From positions 62,001-126,000 of the forward strand of contig NZ_BMVF01000005.1 of the NCBI RefSeq assembly GCF_014650575.1: a stretch of DNA of 64,000 bases, written 5' to 3'. This DNA is from Streptomyces naganishii JCM 4654. Its GTDB lineage: Bacteria > Actinomycetota > Actinomycetes > Streptomycetales > Streptomycetaceae. A program made the position numbers and the translations under genes. Below the pieces are notes generated by a model that saw only the letters and a list, made by a program, of their open reading frames with translations, was not told the DNA's origin and made no database searches. Below, piece after piece: positions 63,633-64,000 of the stretch; within the stretch, counting starts at the first letter, position 1; every line of letters starts with the position of its first letter.

Positions 63633-64000
63633 ATGACCGGCAGCCGGTCGCACAGCCTGTACCACCGCTCCTCCCACCGGAAGGGCAGCCTTCCGGTGGG
63701 CAGCGCCGGGCGGGACCCCACGGCCGCGCGCGGAGGGCCCCGCCCGCCCGCCAACGCCCCGGCCAACCATGCCCTGCACGAACTGGTCGCGCTCTCCCGC
63801 GCCCTGTTCGGCGCTCCGGACGAAGTCGAGATCCTGCGCCTGGCCATGGACCACATAGCCGCTGCGGGGCCATACAGCGCCGAGGCCGGATACCTCAAGG
63901 TGGGCGGCGACCTGGTTCCCAGTCCAAGGGACGGGCAGATGCCTGCCCTGGCCGTGAGCCGTAGGGTGCGGGAGCTGGCCGGGCAGGACGGCTACGTGAC
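63633..64000 (+). CDS. Probable GAF/SpoIIE-type protein (3' truncated by window edge)
   Basis: The first 122 residues are visible. A basic, Pro-rich leader is followed from about residue 45 by a helix and GAF-like segment (HELVALSRALFGAPDEVEIL, then AGPYSAEAGYLKVGG). This text resembles N-terminal sensor regions of Streptomyces SpoIIE-family phosphatases. GGAG lies about 7 nt before the ATG. The catalytic part, if any, lies outside the window, so the call is provisional. Confidence 0.5.
   Translation, partial: MTGSRSHSLYHRSSHRKGSLPVGSAGRDPTAARGGPRPPANAPANHALHELVALSRALFGAPDEVEILRLAMDHIAAAGPYSAEAGYLKVGGDLVPSPRDGQMPALAVSRRVRELAGQDGYV

Overview
The window is high-GC actinobacterial chromosome, almost certainly Streptomyces. 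Third codon positions are nearly always G or C. GTG starts are common, and several genes look leaderless, with a -10 hexamer about 7 nt before the start codon. TTA codons are rare; I found three. The gene families are typical of the genus: Scr1/DUF397 regulators, an XRE regulator with a DUF2690 tail, SpoIIE-type phosphatases, a monomeric isocitrate dehydrogenase, a UvrA2-like ATPase and a GPP34 protein.

Layout. 1-10.5 kb is a split sugar/inositol-type catabolic region. The end of a sugar ABC ATPase and an IolE-like isomerase run rightward; a GPP34 protein, a secreted serine hydrolase and an NhaA-DsbA fusion follow. A leftward operon (Gfo/Idh dehydrogenase, SDR, PhyH oxygenase) then diverges from a LacI regulator across a TTGTC/GACAA palindrome. 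10.5-14.3 kb holds a cupin, small membrane and secreted proteins, a membrane-anchored XRE regulator, a leaderless MarR gene and tRNA-Pro(GGG). 14.4-22.8 kb is rich in proteases: a zinc metalloprotease, a LAL-type LuxR regulator, and a compact cassette of TPR-CHAT protease, intracellular subtilase, sigma factor and a small unknown protein. The last four share one divergent intergenic region carrying repeats and palindromes.

22.8-31.8 kb: a P450 with an altered I-helix, an N-formylglutamate amidohydrolase-like protein, icd, a second LacI regulator, a cytosolic PQQ-type propeller with two TTA codons, and MscS. 32-39 kb: a crotonase and oleate hydratase, a DUF2945/DUF3140 pair, a GAF/PAS/SpoIIE phosphatase and a membrane metallophosphoesterase. 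39.5-45.3 kb: an MFS exporter whose 3' end appears frameshifted and its divergent AraC gene, a small Rv0909-like protein, a 38-bp perfect palindrome, and TetR facing a nitrilase/APC-permease operon. 45.4-47.1 kb: an anti-sigma-like ATPase and an Scr1/DUF397 pair. 47.2-53.5 kb: small accessory genes, then a NitT/TauT-type ABC transporter diverging from a CitA/CitB-like two-component system over tandem 9-bp repeats. 53.5-64 kb: a transposase-like remnant, FUSC transporter, formaldehyde-dehydrogenase-like enzyme, an unknown membrane protein, UvrA2-like ATPase, an NmrA-like protein, a conserved small protein and the start of a probable GAF/SpoIIE protein.

The most interesting locus is 17.5-22.8 kb. 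Two protease folds with intact catalytic residues are encoded back to back with their own sigma factor and no export signals. This resembles the protease-based conflict or regulated-death systems predicted for multicellular bacteria. No CRISPR array or rRNA was seen, and the only possible trace of a mobile element is a transposase-like fragment near 53.7 kb.
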